64,000 bases of DNA from Picochlorum sp. 'celeri' (GCA_010909725.1 JAACMV010000027.1:806001-870000); one strand, 5' to 3'. Shown: positions 11,304 through 21,596, numbered from the stretch's first letter. Numbers and translations are program-made. Notes: generated by a model not told the origin, from the letters alone.

Positions 11304-13316
11304 TTATGTATTGAAAATTTGAAAGTCTTCCCATCCGGTAATCATGTTTCGAAAAGCTCCTACTGTGGCTGCCGCCCCGACACTCAGCGTGAATATAGAT
11401 ATCACGTTCAGTAAAAGATTGAATTTTTTGCTTATTGTGTCGCCGTACATCTTTCTGTACATGGCGAATGGATAGTAGATGGAGATGGGGAAGAAGCTGA
11501 TTGCCCCTGATATTCCAACAACACTCTCAAAGAATGGAAGGACGCATGCCAAGATTGTCATAATGGCGACATATGTGACGCGGATAACTGCTCTATACTT
11601 GAATGGAAGGAGGTACCCTTCGTGGTTTAAGGGTACCTCTTCGTTCGCAAACCCAGTGGCATGAGTGAACATGGCATGCAATCCAGAGTCTTGGGGTGAT
11701 GCTACTTCAGGCTCGGAGATAATACCACTGATAGCTGCAGAGAGGTATGGATCATCAATCTGAGCAGAACACACGGCTGCTAATCTGTCGGAGACAGGAC
11801 TCAGACACGTGTGATCAAAGCCACAAGAGCCATGGAGCTCGAGGGGTTCAATATCACCATGTGACGGAATAGTGGCCACCTCTGGGTCTGTTGTTTTTCG
11901 ATCAAATGGTGTCTTTGTTAGGGATCCACCTCGAGAACCCGACTTATTTCTACCTTTGGAGACCCGAGGAATACTTGTGTATGCATCCTCATCCTCTTCC
12001 CTCACCGGCGGCAAACTCTTATTCTTCTTCATCCTTCTCTTTATCAAATACCATTTTGCCTGAGATTCAAGCGTATCGAACATGGCTTGGCCAAAGACCT
12101 GGTACGACGTTATCATATTGATCAACACAGTCGCATAACAAATTATAAGAGCCCATTTTGGACCAGCATTGGACGTGATGAATGAATTGATCACAACAGA
12201 ATCCACACAGTCGCCCTCTGCAGCATACCCTGTCACTGCAACCATGAAATAACACAGAAAGGCGGATCCGATAGACCATACACATGTTTTCTTCATCTGT
12301 TTTACGGCGCTCGGTGGCTGTTTCAATGTATCTTGAACCTCAAACAATATGAGACTAAAGTTGAAACAGAATGCAATGGTGCCCAAACCGTTCAGAACAC
12401 CAAACACCTTGTCAGCTGCAGAGATGGCTTGTCTGTTTGCGCAGACAGTCGCACTTGTCACACCAGCCACAGTACCATACCCATTGCTGATATTAGCAAA
12501 GCTGATGATGACGATAATGAGCACGTATATCACGCCAGATATGGCTCCGAGCAGCGATGACCACCATGCATCTTCCAGATTTTTAATCTGAGAGAACACC
12601 ATTTCAAATCCTCCAAACGCCAGTGACATTTTCCAATCACCTCCAGTCTCCGGACTCAAACACGATGGAGTCACAGCAATCTCCTCCTGTGTCTTCCCCT
12701 GATAGGAGCATGCCAAGTTTGCAATCTGCACCATGGCATTGCTCGCTGTGATTGTGTAAATCAACGAAAAGAAGCACAAATTCACAATCTGAAATACTGA
12801 CACAATAATAGCACTATTTCGTCCCAACAAATGCCTCACTGCGTGATGATACCTCGCATGCTCGATACCATTTGCTTCATAACAGCACGCCAGCATTCGA
12901 GACGCCAACATGGAGATACCAAAAAACACCCACATCAGAATGGGCCCTGCTACCCAACCAAGCCACGCAAATGTCGCTGGTAACGCAAGAATCGATGCTC
13001 CGACGATGGCAGTATACACATGCAGCGATGTAGACAAGACGGTGCCTGCATGAACATGATGATGATGGTCACAAAAAAAGGGCTGTGTGTTTTCCTTCGC
13101 AGATAGCGCACCTTTTTTCCCATTGGGTACACCCATGGAACCGTTCTGAGCCATAAAGATTTTATTCGTTTCATCATCATGATGATGATGTTTGATGGGC
13201 TCGACGTCGTGCTGCCCTTGCGAGACGGCAGCAGCAGGACTCTCGTGGGAGAGCACAACGCCGTCGCTCACATCATTTTTGACACCATCGGAACTTTCAC
13301 GGCGTGTCAAAGACAT
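11304..13316 (-). CDS. AAAP-family amino-acid permease
   Basis: Single-exon 670-aa membrane transporter of the amino acid/auxin permease (AAAP, SLC38-like) superfamily, expected to co-transport amino acids with protons. The first about 85 residues are cytosolic, His- and Asp-rich. The core starts with VYTAIVGASILALPATFAWLGW and continues through MLACCYEANGIEHARYHHAV, typical of plant AAP-type carriers, with about eleven hydrophobic spans in total. A long hydrophilic loop (about residues 435-570, with DEDAYTSIPRVSKGRNKSG and many charged and Ser residues) separates the N-terminal bundle from the last spans. This makes the protein longer than the usual about 450-500 aa. TGTAA on the minus strand lies just past the stop near 11270. 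The substrate is not predictable. Confidence 0.87.
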   Translation of the reverse strand: MSLTRRESSDGVKNDVSDGVVLSHESPAAAVSQGQHDVEPIKHHHHDDETNKIFMAQNGSMGVPNGKKGALSAKENTQPFFCDHHHHVHAGTVLSTSLHVYTAIVGASILALPATFAWLGWVAGPILMWVFFGISMLASRMLACCYEANGIEHARYHHAVRHLLGRNSAIIVSVFQIVNLCFFSLIYTITASNAMVQIANLACSYQGKTQEEIAVTPSCLSPETGGDWKMSLAFGGFEMVFSQIKNLEDAWWSSLLGAISGVIYVLIIVIISFANISNGYGTVAGVTSATVCANRQAISAADKVFGVLNGLGTIAFCFNFSLILFEVQDTLKQPPSAVKQMKKTCVWSIGSAFLCYFMVAVTGYAAEGDCVDSVVINSFITSNAGPKWALIICYATVLINMITSYQVFGQAMFDTLESQAKWYLIKRRMKKNKSLPPVREEDEDAYTSIPRVSKGRNKSGSRGGSLTKTPFDRKTTDPEVATIPSHGDIEPLELHGSCGFDHTCLSPVSDRLAAVCSAQIDDPYLSAAISGIISEPEVASPQDSGLHAMFTHATGFANEEVPLNHEGYLLPFKYRAVIRVTYVAIMTILACVLPFFESVVGISGAISFFPISIYYPFAMYRKMYGDTISKKFNLLLNVISIFTLSVGAAATVGAFRNMITGWEDFQIFNT

Positions 13317-13576
13317 AATTTATTGAAAGAATTTATTAGAAGCGACTCCATGGTCGTATCATCCAAAATACGGATGCATCTGACCCCATCCTTCCATTCC
13401 AGCCCATTTGTCTCCCTCGCCCCATCAAACCATAGCGTTCAACGGATGACCATACATATCAATACAGGAGGTCATTTTCGTCCTCTCTCGTGGACAAATC
13501 CCAGGGATCTCTATACGGCTTCTCATCTATATAGAGTACGTTATATATAGAGTAGTTCAGGGGAAGAAATTTCACG
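13317..13576. promoter_or_regulatory. Divergent promoter, permease / quinone oxidoreductase
   Basis: A 260-bp gap between diverging starts. The 3' part carries two copies of TATATAGAGTA within 30 bp (about 13529-13555), just before the oxidoreductase ATG. They may be TATA-like core elements. No other gene is seen. Confidence 0.4.
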
Positions 13577-14626
13577 ATGCAGAGGGCTGTGGTTATGCGA
13601 CGGTTTGGGTCGTCTGCCAAGGAGGCATTGGAAATCGTCACGGATCACCCTAAACCCAAACGAGGCAAAGGCGAGGTGCTCATACAGGTGCATGGAACGT
13701 CACTTAATCCTATAGACTGTAAAACAAGGCGGGGTGAGATGCCCAAATTCCTGGTCTCGCTGCCCAAAGTGTTGGGTGGAGATGTGTCTGGCATTGTTGT
13801 TGAGAGTGACAGTGATGCATTCCCTGTGGGTGCTCGAGTGATGGCTCTGACGGAGGGATTTCAGATGTGGGTGCCATGGGGATGTTATTGTGAATATGTC
13901 TCTGTGCCCGAGGGTCATCTGGTGATGGTGCCCTCCGATGTGGACCTGGTGGAGGCAGCAGGTGTGCCATTGGTGTCTGTCACAGCATCCATGGCCTTGA
14001 ATGCCATCTGTCCATCTGGGTCGGGTGATGCTCAGCACGATGATAATAATACATCAGCAGCAGCAAAACACAAGAAGAAGAAGATTTTGATTCATGCTGG
14101 TGCTGGTGGCGTGGGATCCATGTGTATCCAGTTGGCAAAGCAGAGAGGATACGAGGTGTACACCACCTCGAGTCACGAAGAATTCTGCGCCGACCTCGGC
14201 GCTGATCACGTCATTAACTATAAAACAAGTCGATTCTGGGAGATGTATGGGAAGGGGGAATTTGACGCCGTTATCGATCCGATTGGAGGGGAGGTGGAAA
14301 CACATAGCCTGCAAATGCTTGATAGGCATGGTGTCTATGTCTGCATCATGCATGGCCACCCGCTGGGGACATTTGCCAGGAAGTTTCTGCACAAAATACA
14401 GCATGCCTTGGGATTTGGTCCAGCATATCATGTCATCATGGTGAGTCCAAACCAGGGAATCCTTCAAGAGGTGGCATTGCTGTTGCAAGATAAGAAAGTC
14501 AGGCCAGTCATCTCCAAAGTAGTGCCACTGTCTGGTGTCATGGACGCGCATGATGAAATGGATCGTGGGTTGAATTCCAAAGGAAAGATTGTATTCACTG
14601 TCCGTGAGCAGCAACAAGAGCACTAA
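13577..14626 (+). CDS. MDR-family quinone oxidoreductase (zeta-crystallin-like)
   Basis: Medium-chain dehydrogenase/reductase lacking the zinc ligands of alcohol dehydrogenases, 349 aa in one exon. The N-terminal GroES-like fold contains GEVLIQVHGTSLNPIDCK and PKVLGGDVSGIVVE. The Rossmann domain has the nucleotide motif HAGAGGVGSMCIQLAKQRG (about residues 173-191), with the AxxGVG pattern that usually goes with NADPH. Members reduce quinones or reactive enals. The closest architecture I recognise is the plant plastid-envelope quinone oxidoreductase and RTN4IP1 group. A short His/Asn/Lys-rich insertion precedes the Rossmann motif. No transit peptide is evident, which also fits the envelope enzyme, imported without a cleavable signal. 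Confidence 0.85.
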   Translation: MQRAVVMRRFGSSAKEALEIVTDHPKPKRGKGEVLIQVHGTSLNPIDCKTRRGEMPKFLVSLPKVLGGDVSGIVVESDSDAFPVGARVMALTEGFQMWVPWGCYCEYVSVPEGHLVMVPSDVDLVEAAGVPLVSVTASMALNAICPSGSGDAQHDDNNTSAAAKHKKKKILIHAGAGGVGSMCIQLAKQRGYEVYTTSSHEEFCADLGADHVINYKTSRFWEMYGKGEFDAVIDPIGGEVETHSLQMLDRHGVYVCIMHGHPLGTFARKFLHKIQHALGFGPAYHVIMVSPNQGILQEVALLLQDKKVRPVISKVVPLSGVMDAHDEMDRGLNSKGKIVFTVREQQQEH

Positions 14627-14822
14627 TTTTTTATTACGTTGACGTTGAAGAATGAATGATTATTCATGAGTGAAATGAAACATCAATCCCATCCCATATT
14701 ACTGATTTGCTCGTACTCCTATCATCAATAGCAATTAATAAGTAAAAAGAGTACTAATAATAATATCCGTGTATATTATTATAGAGAGTCGAGTAGAAAG
14801 AAGAAGAAAAACAAGGGACATC

Positions 14823-16127
14823 ATGGGTGCCACGGCAATGGCGTTGGAACAGCAAGGTTCCAAGCATGGCGAGCCTTCTGTAGGTCAAGGTCTTCGTACC
14901 TATTATAAAGGTAAAATAGAGGGATTGGAGATGCAAATACGTGAGAAACAGTCGGATCTTCGTCGGATGGAAGCCCAACGAAATGACCTCAATTCGAAAG
15001 GTAGGTATTTGTCTTTTGTGTGCGTGTTTTCTCACAAGAGATGTGATACATGTCATTCAAATAATGCAGTGAGATTATTGAGAGAGGAATTGCAGCTGTT
15101 GCAAGAGCCAGGGTCCTACGTTGGAGAGGTGATCAAGCTCATGGGAAAACGCAAGGCTCTCGTCAAGGTCAATCCAGAGGGGAAGTATGTAGTAGATATT
15201 GAAGAAAGTATTGATGTGAGGTCTCTTAAACCGGGGGCGAGAGTGGCGCTGAGGAATGATTCGTATGCGTTGCACTTTGTGCTGCCGACCAAGGTGGATC
15301 CTTTGGTGAGTCTGATGAAGGTGGAAAAGGTACCCGATTCGACGTATGATTTGGTTGGAGGATTGGATCAGCAGATTAAGGAGATTAAAGAGGTTATAGA
15401 GCTTCCATTGAAGCATCCAGAGTTGTTTGATTCGCTGGGTATTGCGCAGCCCAAGGGAGTCCTCTTGTATGGTCCACCTGGTACTGGAAAGACGCTGTTG
15501 GCGAGGGCGGTGGCGCATCATACGGAATGTACTTTTATCCGAGTATCAGGGGGTGAGCTTGTTCAGAAGTATATCGGTGAGGGATCAAGGATGGTTCGTG
15601 AACTGTTTGTGATGGCTCGTGAGCATGCCCCTTCCATTATTTTCATGGATGAGGTGGATTCTATTGGATCTGCCAGGTCAGAGGGGGGATCTTCCGGAGG
15701 TGATTCCGAGGTACAGCGTACAATGCTTGAGCTTTTGAATCAGTTGGATGGTTTTGAAGCCACGAATAAGATCAAGGTGCTCATGGCAACCAATCGTATT
15801 GATATCCTGGATGCTGCATTGCTGCGTCCAGGACGTATTGATAGAAAGATTGAGTTTCCAAATCCGAATGAAGAGTCTCGATTAGAAATTTTGAAGATTC
15901 ATTCTAGGAAGATGAATCTGATGAGAGGTATTGATCTGAAGAAGATTGCCGATCAGATGAATGGCGCCAGTGGCGCAGAGCTCAAGGCCTGCTGTACAGA
16001 AGCTGGTATGTTTGCCCTGCGAGAGCGGCGAATTCATGTCACCCAGGAAGATTTTGAAATGGCCGTGACCAAGGTCATGAAGAAGGACAGTGACAAGAAT
16101 ATGAGTTTGAAGAAATTGTGGAAGTAA
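14823..16127 (+). CDS. RPT6: 26S proteasome regulatory ATPase RPT6
   Basis: AAA-ATPase subunit of the proteasome 19S base that unfolds ubiquitinated substrates in cytosol and nucleus. Exons 14823-15000 and 15070-16127, 411 aa, near the standard 400. Coiled-coil N-terminus ([19 protein letters not shown]), OB-fold, then the AAA domain with Walker A GPPGTGKT, Walker [10 protein letters not shown], and the C-terminus SLKKLWK. The [18 protein letters not shown] stretch and the close match over its whole length identify RPT6. The start at 14823 ([11 protein letters not shown]) gives the normal length; an upstream ATG at 14769 in the same frame adds only a charged leader. The intron (15001-15069) is 69 nt with no stop in frame, so unspliced RNA would still encode a full protein with 23 extra residues. 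TGTAA at 16148. Confidence 0.95.
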   Translation: MGATAMALEQQGSKHGEPSVGQGLRTYYKGKIEGLEMQIREKQSDLRRMEAQRNDLNSKGRYLSFVCVFSHKRCDTCHSNNAVRLLREELQLLQEPGSYVGEVIKLMGKRKALVKVNPEGKYVVDIEESIDVRSLKPGARVALRNDSYALHFVLPTKVDPLVSLMKVEKVPDSTYDLVGGLDQQIKEIKEVIELPLKHPELFDSLGIAQPKGVLLYGPPGTGKTLLARAVAHHTECTFIRVSGGELVQKYIGEGSRMVRELFVMAREHAPSIIFMDEVDSIGSARSEGGSSGGDSEVQRTMLELLNQLDGFEATNKIKVLMATNRIDILDAALLRPGRIDRKIEFPNPNEESRLEILKIHSRKMNLMRGIDLKKIADQMNGASGAELKACCTEAGMFALRERRIHVTQEDFEMAVTKVMKKDSDKNMSLKKLWK

Positions 16128-16270
16128 TCATTGTTTGTCCGTCTTGATGTAACATGTGTTTCCCATCTTGTGATTTCTTGCGTCTTGTTCGATTGCGCTC
16201 AGTGTCACTGGCGCATGGCTAAATAACAGATTATTTTTTCCCATATTTACTCAGAAGAATTGTACATACG

Positions 16271-17086
16271 ATGAAGACCATTCTTATGCTTTGGTTTGCT
16301 TTTGCAGTATACATGGCGCATCTGGTAACAGTCCTGGCCGCTCCCTCCCCTGGGTGTCCCACTGATATGATCTGGGATGGAACCTCTTGTCGATATCCAG
16401 TGTCTTTTAAACCTACTTCATGTGCAGAAGGAGAGCATAAGGACACTATTCTCACGTATATTGTGCAAGCCAGCAAGGCCGCGGTGTCAAGGCTTGACTC
16501 ATTCCGAAACCTTGACGGGCAGTTTGTTGAATTACAAATAGAAAAGGATGCCCTCGCAGAGACGGTTCCATATTTCACCAACGATGTTGAGAATGGACAT
16601 TTGTTCCAAGATGTGCTCAATTCGAGCCAATTTCTGCAGGACTGGGTAGAACTTTCGTCAGCAGCCCCATCCTTGGGCACACTGTTTTTTAATCCAATGG
16701 GAGCAGCAGCTCGACAGTGTTTCAAGGAGTACCAATCTAGTGTTGAATCATATTCGACAACTCCGCCAAATGCCATGATTCGATTCGTCGATGATGGGGG
16801 TAGAGCTCTGGTAGTGGATATTTTTGACATCTCAAGCTCGGATGATGGGAGCATGTTCACCCTTGTTGCCCGCCTGGCCCCTCCAGACTCGGAGCTCTAT
16901 GTTCCCGAAGGCCGCTGCCACACGAGACAAGACTTGAATGCTCCTCATTACCACCATAATAGTAAATGTGCTGAGATTATTTTGGAGTATGAAGAGAGTG
17001 GTGCAGATGTTTTGGAGAATGTACAGGGCAAGGGGGTGACCATCTTTTTGAAATTCACTGTGTGGGTACCAAACAGGGGAGAATGA
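16271..17086 (+). CDS. Secreted protein of unknown function
   Basis: Single-exon 271-aa ORF with a clear N-terminal signal peptide (MKTILMLWFAFAVYMAHLV, cleavage probably near VLAAPS). The mature part has about six cysteines, including a Cys-rich start (GCPTDMIWDGTSCRYPV) and CAE. It has one N-glycosylation sequon (LNSSQ) and no membrane span or GPI tail. I recognise no domain. Codon choice resembles the neighbours and no pseudogene signs are seen, so it is likely a genuine secreted or vacuolar protein. Confidence 0.6.
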   Translation: MKTILMLWFAFAVYMAHLVTVLAAPSPGCPTDMIWDGTSCRYPVSFKPTSCAEGEHKDTILTYIVQASKAAVSRLDSFRNLDGQFVELQIEKDALAETVPYFTNDVENGHLFQDVLNSSQFLQDWVELSSAAPSLGTLFFNPMGAAARQCFKEYQSSVESYSTTPPNAMIRFVDDGGRALVVDIFDISSSDDGSMFTLVARLAPPDSELYVPEGRCHTRQDLNAPHYHHNSKCAEIILEYEESGADVLENVQGKGVTIFLKFTVWVPNRGE

Positions 17087-17454
17087 AGATGGTACGAAGA
17101 GGTATAATCATCTGGCAGGAAATCCTCATCGTTACGATGAAATACTAGAACGATTCTTGAGTCTGATGATGGTCATACATACAGAACAATCTTACTACTA
17201 TTGTTTGTGATGCTCAAACTCCAGTGCATTCTCTGTTATTACCTCAGATCTTACTGTAAACGTATGCGACAAGATGCTGCCCTGTACCATTGGAGCGACA
17301 TGCTGGTGTCTTTGGACAATCACTGCAGTGATTGGTTCAAATCCAAAATGATCGATTTAAGACAAATTCGTTTCAGTTCATAAAACTATTGTGCTGGACA
17401 GAAACAGAATGCAATAATAATACCATTATTTGTATAACAAGAGTTAAATAATCC
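17087..17454. other. Intergenic region, no gene seen
   Basis: About 370 bp between the secreted orphan and the FHA gene. It is AT-rich with no supported coding region. A possible 5' UTR acceptor (TTACCTCAG, about 17245) is too weak to call. Confidence 0.4.
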
Positions 17455-17967
17455 ATGAACGCGTCTACTCCCCTGGAAGAGGATGCGAGAGTGAGCAAAG
17501 TTGGCTTTGCCAAGATTATTGGAAAGGACATTGACTACGTGGTGAACAAATATGACATTGTTCTGGGTCGACAGAACAAAAATAGAAGTGTTGATGTTTC
17601 TTTAGGGGACGTGAAGAGTGTATCCAGACAGCATGCCAGGATATTCTATGATTTTGAGAAGAGGGGCTTTTTCCTCATGGTGCTGGGCAAGAATGGCGTG
17701 TTGGTAGACAGTATACCCTATGGTCCTCAGTCAGAGCCCATCCGACTGCGATCACAGAGTCGTATTCAAATAGGTAATGACGTGTCTCTGCATTTTCTGC
17801 TGCCAAAGAAGCTCTCGCGGGTGTTCAACTGCAAGAGGAAGAGGAAAGCAGATGATGCACAGCTCCAGCATGCTGCTCCTCCTCCACCAGGACCACCCCC
17901 ATCAACATTTTTAAACGCATTTTTAGACGGGATAGCAGGAAACGCAACAAATAATTCTTACATGTAA
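17455..17967 (+). CDS. FHA-domain protein (plant FHA2-like)
   Basis: 170-aa single-exon protein, mostly one forkhead-associated domain (about residues 15-118) that binds phosphothreonine peptides. The diagnostic pattern is visible: VLGRQNK, SVSRQHARIFYDF with the GR, S/R and H residues of the fold, then VLGKNGVLVD. GFAKIIGKDIDYVVNKYDIVLGR is close to plant FHA2-type nuclear proteins. The C-terminus has a basic patch (KRKRKADD), probably nuclear localisation, and a proline run. The final codon and stop (ATG TAA) lie in a palindrome TTACATGTAA. ASF1 converges only 16 bp away, so 3' UTRs must be minimal or overlap. Confidence 0.8.
   Translation: MNASTPLEEDARVSKVGFAKIIGKDIDYVVNKYDIVLGRQNKNRSVDVSLGDVKSVSRQHARIFYDFEKRGFFLMVLGKNGVLVDSIPYGPQSEPIRLRSQSRIQIGNDVSLHFLLPKKLSRVFNCKRKRKADDAQLQHAAPPPPGPPPSTFLNAFLDGIAGNATNNSYM
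17958..17967. terminator. Palindromic TGTAA: candidate bidirectional poly(A) signal
   Basis: TTACATGTAA is a perfect 10-bp palindrome carrying TGTAA on both strands. It includes the FHA stop codon and lies 16 nt past the ASF1 stop. TGTAA is the poly(A) signal common in chlorophytes; the bidirectional use is inferred. Confidence 0.5.
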
Positions 17968-17982
17968 CATATATATGTACCT

Positions 17983-18598
17983 CTATTGCTCCATGGCGGC
18001 AACATCATTCGGTGCCTCTTGCTGCTGCTGTTGCGGCTCCTGTCCACCGCTCCCCTGTCCTTCCCAGTCTATTGGAAACTTGGTCACACGAGGCTTGTCG
18101 GCGAGAATATTTCTCATTAATTTATCGATAATGGGAGTTGATGGCGGTTCTTCTCGCAATGCTTCCTCCTCGTATTCATTATTCACATAGTATCCCACCC
18201 TCAGAAATTCTTGGTTTCTATACGAGCATGTCAGCAATATAATCGTCACGCCGACAATATCTTGAGACGGAAGCATTGAAAAATTAGGAGGGTCCGCTTG
18301 GAATACAAATCTGTACTGTCCTGGAGCCACAGGCCCCACAAACACAGAGTCTAACACTTGATCATACTTTTCACTCTCTGCTGAGCCTACATACGTCAGC
18401 TTCCATTCCAAATCTGCACCACCATCGTCATCCTCGTTATGATATATACATATAGATCACTTTCCATCACCATGAGATCCCACACGCACCGTCCGCCAAA
18501 TCGTATAAACAGTCATATTGAATTTCAAACTGGAGGGGATTCGTCACCTTGCTGGGATTGTCCAGCACGTTGACACTCGTCACGTTTATCGCCGTCAT
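17983..18598 (-). CDS. ASF1: Histone chaperone ASF1
   Basis: Nuclear chaperone of histones H3-H4 in replication-coupled and replication-independent assembly. Exons on the minus strand: 18598-18490 and 18413-17983; the join restores YDLADDLEWKLTYVGSAESE. 179 aa, typical of plant ASF1. The immunoglobulin-like core is intact: start MTAINVTSVNVLDNPSKVTNPLQFEI, then YDQVLDSVFVGPVAPGQYRFVF, and the motif VGVTIILLTCSYRNQEFLRVGYYVNNEY. The C-terminal tail is Gln/Glu-rich. The intron (18414-18489) is 76 nt. The upstream gene TAF11 is on the same strand. An 8-bp-stem hairpin occurs in the promoter side at 18798-18824. Confidence 0.95.
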
Positions 18599-18979
18599 AA
18601 CCAATATCTTTTACTCTGAAAACTATATGAAGCCTGATAGACCACGCTCGTCGTAGGTCGTTGCTGTTGTTACTCACGGAGACACGACCGAGTACGTTGC
18701 TGTTGCTTGTTTATAGCTGCCTTGTGGGTACCAAGTACAAATATCTGAATATAAAGAGCCAATGGTTCGCTAATAGACTGCAAATATGCTACTCGAGGTC
18801 GTTCGGATTTAAAACTCGAACGACGAAACCACGAGGTGTTGAACGCAGGGAACCGCCACAAGCGCAGAGACGCATACACGTAGTATTTTAATTTAATTTA
18901 TATATGAGCAGGGGCTGGGCTCGGATGGATACTTGGAATGAAAGATGTGTCCCAAACAACTATGTATGTAATGTTTTAT
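18599..18979. promoter_or_regulatory. ASF1 upstream region with inverted repeat
   Basis: About 380 bp between the TAF11 stop and the ASF1 start (both on the minus strand). A perfect 8-bp inverted repeat (GTCGTTCG / CGAACGAC, positions 18798-18805 and 18817-18824, 11-nt spacer) is the most notable element. It could be a dimeric factor site. GTCGT-like words recur nearby (about 18650-18665). Confidence 0.4.
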
Positions 18980-19816
18980 TTACAGACGCATGGTCCGGGT
19001 CTTTGGCTTGGAACTCTCCAACCGAGACTTTGGTGATACAATCGTATACGCTTCATAGATCATCTCTGGAGTCAGTGGTCCATGCTCTCCCCTTGACTCG
19101 GCAATCTTCCGAGCATGCTCTATAATCTCCCCAACATACACTTTGGTCACGCCTGCCATTGCAATCACAATCTTGTCTGTACTCTTTGGATTACCACCTC
19201 CGACAATCATCTGAATCAACTGCAGCAACACACCATCATATGATCATCGTCCCATCATTATCGACACCCGCACCCGAAATCGTACCTTTCTCATGGGCTC
19301 CTTCAGTGAAGAGCGCCGGAAGCATTCATACCTATCCATCTGATTTTCAGTCAACAGCGACATGACCTGTGCATTATACAATTTGCTTTCCTCCATTGTC
19401 AACGCGTCTACATCAATACTACCATCAGGCATTCGAGGTAAAGACTCAAACGTCGACATGACATTTCTTTGTGCAGTACTTGGTTCATCTTCCTGCTGGT
19501 TCTCGGCCATGACACCTGTCGGCCTCTCATCCTCCTCAGGCACATCAATTTGCTTTTTATCAAGTTCATCATCCTCTGTCCGTTGACCCTGCTCTTCTCC
19601 ATCCTGTTCCTGTTCATCGTCAAACATGGTTTCCAGCAACATGTCTTCCAAGTCTTCTTCCTCACCCCCCTGTACCTTTTCATCAATCTCACTTTTATTC
19701 TGAGTCATAGTTTCATCTTCTATAGGCTGAATATCCTCCACATCCTCGTATGAGACCCCACCATGGTCCAAGTCTGGCATGTCATCGTCTCTTTCTCTAT
19801 CAGATTCCCCACCCAT
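18980..19816 (-). CDS. TAF11: TFIID subunit TAF11
   Basis: Histone-fold subunit of the general transcription factor TFIID, which pairs with TAF13. Exons 19816-19286 and 19219-18980, 256 aa; the 66-nt intron lies inside the histone fold. The fold runs from RYECFRRSSLKEPMRK across the splice to LIQMIVGGGNPKSTDKIVIAMAG and VYVGEIIEHARKIAES, matching the TAFII28 pattern. The N-terminal about 150 residues are very acidic (Asp/Glu-rich), as in other TAF11 proteins. The stop codon is part of a minus-strand TGTAA (18984-18980). No targeting signal is seen, as expected for a nuclear protein. Confidence 0.92.
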
Positions 19817-20147
19817 GGTACTATCTATGCCTACTTAATGCTTATCAGATATATTAAAAACTTTATAGTATGGAATGCAGGTGATACAGCAACATCTTGA
19901 AAAATAACCACGATGTAACTGTCGACATGGGGAAGATCTGTCCCAGGCGGGATTGATGTCATCTGTTCAGGCTCTGGGATACACGCATATACATTTTCTT
20001 ATTTTATGTTCCATCTCAACCGACTCCAGGGGGTTTGAAGGGGTGGTTCCTATACAGTTGGTGTTCATCACAAAAGGTCAATTCTGTTCAACTACTCGAG
20101 ACTATGCCCAGTGTGTAGAATTCTGTACTCATAATAGCTCTTTTAGG

Positions 20148-21596
20148 ATGGATTTATGGGATCAGGTACGTCTGCTGTTGCCAGAGACAAGCAGGTGGTT
20201 TCCTACCTGCCAGAGTGACTGATATCAGAACGAGTATTTTTACTGCAGTTGGTCGATGCGATATGCCGTCCTCCAAGGGATGTGTATACAGAGAATCAGT
20301 TGGTAGGGGGGATGCGAGCGACGTTTGCTTTCGCGCCACATAGAAGGGTAAAGGTGAAAAAATACTATAGAGAGGATGTGGAGTTGGTACGTTTGGTTGC
20401 ATCACACAGTAATACCATCTTTCTTTCATTGTATACATATATTTGTGTAGAGGAATAAGAAGGATCAAAAGCTCATGTGTAGTCATTATAGGCCGTGTGT
20501 GGTTGAGTCCCAGGATGGCAAGCTGCCGTGTGTCATCTACTGTCATACAAACAGTGGGAGTCGGAGGGATGCCGAGGAAATCGTATTCTCTCTGCTTCCA
20601 TACGGATGCACTGTATTTGCTCTAGATTTTTCTGGGTCAGGGTTGAGTGAAGGATCCTGGGTGAGCCTCGGAGCCCACGAGGTGGATGATTTGGAGGTGG
20701 CTGTATCATACTTGAGGGACCAAGGGAGTACATCCACAATTGGACTGTGGGGAAGGTCCATGGGTGCCGTCACCGCGCTATTATATTCTCATAGAGATCC
20801 ATCTGTCGCTGGAGTAGTTGCTGATAGCCCATTCTCAAAACTGGTGGATTTGATGTTTGAGATTGCGTCAAATAAAGAACATGGCATGTCGATACCAAAG
20901 CCATTAGTGAAACTTGCCATGGGATTGATGAGACGCTCTGTCAGAAAACGAGCTGGGTTTAGTATAGATGATGTATCTCCGTGTGATGTCATGCCAGAGA
21001 CGTTTGTTCCCACCCTTTTTGGCCATGGCAAGGAGGATACCTTTATTGGTCTGCACCACAGTGAGAAACTCTTCCTGGCCCATGGAGCGGATTCAAAAAA
21101 CTTTGTAGCATTTGAGGGAGATCATAATTCCCCAAGACCAGACTATTGGTATGAAAATGGACTCACGTTTCTTTTGAGTACATTACTGCTTGACGATGAG
21201 CCAGAGTTGAGCGAGAGGACCACAAGCAGGAAGAATTCTATTGATTCACAGTCCTCTCAGATACTGACACCACCATCTCCACAGCATCATCAGACGAATG
21301 CTCCATGGGATACTCGTGCCGTCCACGACTCAAGTCCTTTTGTGGCTCGTGGAAGACAGGTGGATGAAACGCAACGCGACAACACAGACAGAGTACAAGA
21401 CTTTGTCAAAGGTGATGATGATGATGATGCAGACGTGTTGCAGCGTGTATTGGAATTATCTCTTCAGGATCAGGAAATCCATCGAGATGAGGATGCAGCC
21501 GAACAGGCTGCCATTGATGCTGCTGTCCAAGAATCTCTTGTCCTCTTCCAACAACAGCAAGAAGAAGCTGGAGCAGACAAGCGCCAGGACCCCTGA
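20148..21596 (+). CDS. Alpha/beta hydrolase with C-terminal ubiquitin-interacting motifs
   Basis: Serine-hydrolase-fold protein similar to the plant family beginning MDQLV..IIRPPR. Exons: 20148-20165 (six codons), 20249-20386, 20451-21596; phases match, 433 aa. The nucleophile elbow GLWGRSMGAVTALLYS (G-x-S-x-G type, Ser about residue 156) is intact; GHGKEDTFI and EGDHNSPRP supply the likely Asp and His. The oxyanion region is CHTNSGSRRDAEE. After a low-complexity linker the C-terminus carries two UIM-like helices: DVLQRVLELSLQD and AAIDAAVQESLVLF. The second fits the hydrophobic-x-x-Ala-hydrophobic-x-x-Ser consensus exactly. A hydrolase with UIMs suggests recruitment to ubiquitinated proteins; substrate unknown. 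Confidence 0.82.
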
